Part shown: positions 63,712 through 64,000 of the stretch, one piece after another
How the letters are laid out: each line of letters opens with the position of its first letter
Position numbering within the stretch: position 1 is the first letter of the stretch
Assembly (NCBI RefSeq): GCF_002894645.1
Contig: NZ_NCQY01000009.1
Span: forward strand, 510,220-574,219
Direction of reading: 5' to 3'
Origin: Salinibacter altiplanensis
GTDB taxonomy: Bacteria; Bacteroidota; Rhodothermia; Rhodothermales; Salinibacteraceae
Length of the DNA stretch: 64,000 bases
Notes under the pieces: model-generated
Told to the model about the DNA's origin: nothing
What the model saw: the letters and a program-made list of their open reading frames with translations, nothing else
Database searches by the model: none
Made by a program: the position numbers and the translations under genes

Positions 63712-64000
63712 CACGCCCCCCCTTCCCGACTTCCTCGACAACCGCCTTCAGGAGGAATCCCCGGAGGCGCGTTCGGACCTCGGTGCGGTGTGGGCCCTTC
63801 TGGAGGACGCGGACGCGCCCGCCACCGAGGCGGCAGCCCCCGACGCCGCCTGGACTGCCCTTGTGGAAGACCACCCCGAGCTGGATGCCGCTCCGGCGAA
63901 CGGGGCCGCCTCTGCCCCTGGGCCCCAGACGGAGACCGATCCGAAATCGCGACGCGGCCAGCGCCTGCCCCGCCGCTCCCGGCGCCACTCGTGGCGGGGG
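63701..64000 (+). CDS. Probable FecR-like anti-sigma factor, 5' part only
   Basis: The first 100 codons of a gene cut by the window end. It starts at ATG 63701 inside the sigma factor gene. The visible part is an acidic, Ala/Pro-rich N-terminus with DLGAVWALLEDADA and DAAWTALVEDHPEL, as in the cytoplasmic domain of anti-sigma proteins of the FecR group, and turns basic at the end (SRRGQRLPRRSRRHSWRG), as before a membrane segment. It would hold the sigma factor inactive until signalled. Confidence 0.7.
   Translation, partial: MSSDTPPLPDFLDNRLQEESPEARSDLGAVWALLEDADAPATEAAAPDAAWTALVEDHPELDAAPANGAASAPGPQTETDPKSRRGQRLPRRSRRHSWRG

Noticed and set aside
1..64000. CRISPR arrays, tRNA or rRNA genes
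   Set aside because: No regularly spaced repeats with unique spacers and no tRNA- or rRNA-like sequence were seen while reading; a computed search could still find a missed tRNA.

Overview
This is 64 kb of a high-GC bacterial chromosome. The acidic proteins, the secreted proteins with Por-type (T9SS-like) C-terminal domains, the lack of clear Shine-Dalgarno sites and the rich glycosyltransferase content all suggest a halophilic member of Rhodothermota/Bacteroidota close to Salinibacter. That assignment is an inference from gene content; no rRNA gene is present to confirm it.

Region 1 (1-8.3 kb, + strand) is a lasso-peptide-type RiPP cluster. In order it holds the 3' end of an asparagine-synthetase-like cyclase (C1), a 48-residue precursor (A1) followed by a strong terminator, a DUF192 protein, an ABC exporter (D), a PqqD-like recognition protein (B1), a second cyclase (C2), a 53-residue precursor with a textbook lasso leader and core (A2), an HPr-kinase-like protein (K1) and a transglutaminase-like leader protease (B2). 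Both small precursor genes are too short for ordinary gene calling. Each sits directly behind a cyclase gene, so the cluster reads as two C-A pairs sharing one set of processing and export proteins.

Region 2 (8.5-16.3 kb) holds an outer-membrane barrel/PKD/OmpA fusion and two secreted proteins with Por-type C-terminal domains. It also has a third small peptide (12626-12790) that carries the same leader spacing, and a satellite pair of lasso-type genes in divergent orientation: a second HPr-kinase-like protein and a second PqqD-like protein.

Region 3 (16.2-22.1 kb) is a decayed stretch. It holds remnants of an M1-type peptidase, a peptidase-MA/TolB-like protein, a frameshifted DUF3667 protein and a barrel protein. 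Intact genes here are two barrel proteins and a split DUF6364/PIN toxin-antitoxin pair. A large secreted protein of unknown function follows (22.1-24.8 kb).

Region 4 (25-59 kb, nearly all on the - strand) is an exopolysaccharide locus. It has GT2, GT4 and GT8-like transferases, a WcaF-like acetyltransferase, a Wzy/WaaL-like polymerase, four intact sulfotransferases plus one remnant, a polysaccharide pyruvyl transferase, an ABC flippase-like exporter, GDP-mannose dehydratase and GDP-fucose synthase, a short SLBB export protein and a Wzc-type tyrosine autokinase. The product is probably a fucose-containing, sulfated and pyruvylated surface polymer. AT-rich patches, gene fragments, palindromic repeats around a GIY-YIG gene and frameshifted genes mark it as a hypervariable island.

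Region 5 (59-64 kb, + strand) returns to ordinary chromosome: a GAF-histidine kinase, a HyuA-type hydantoinase/oxoprolinase subunit, and an ECF sigma factor overlapping a probable FecR-like anti-sigma gene cut by the window end.
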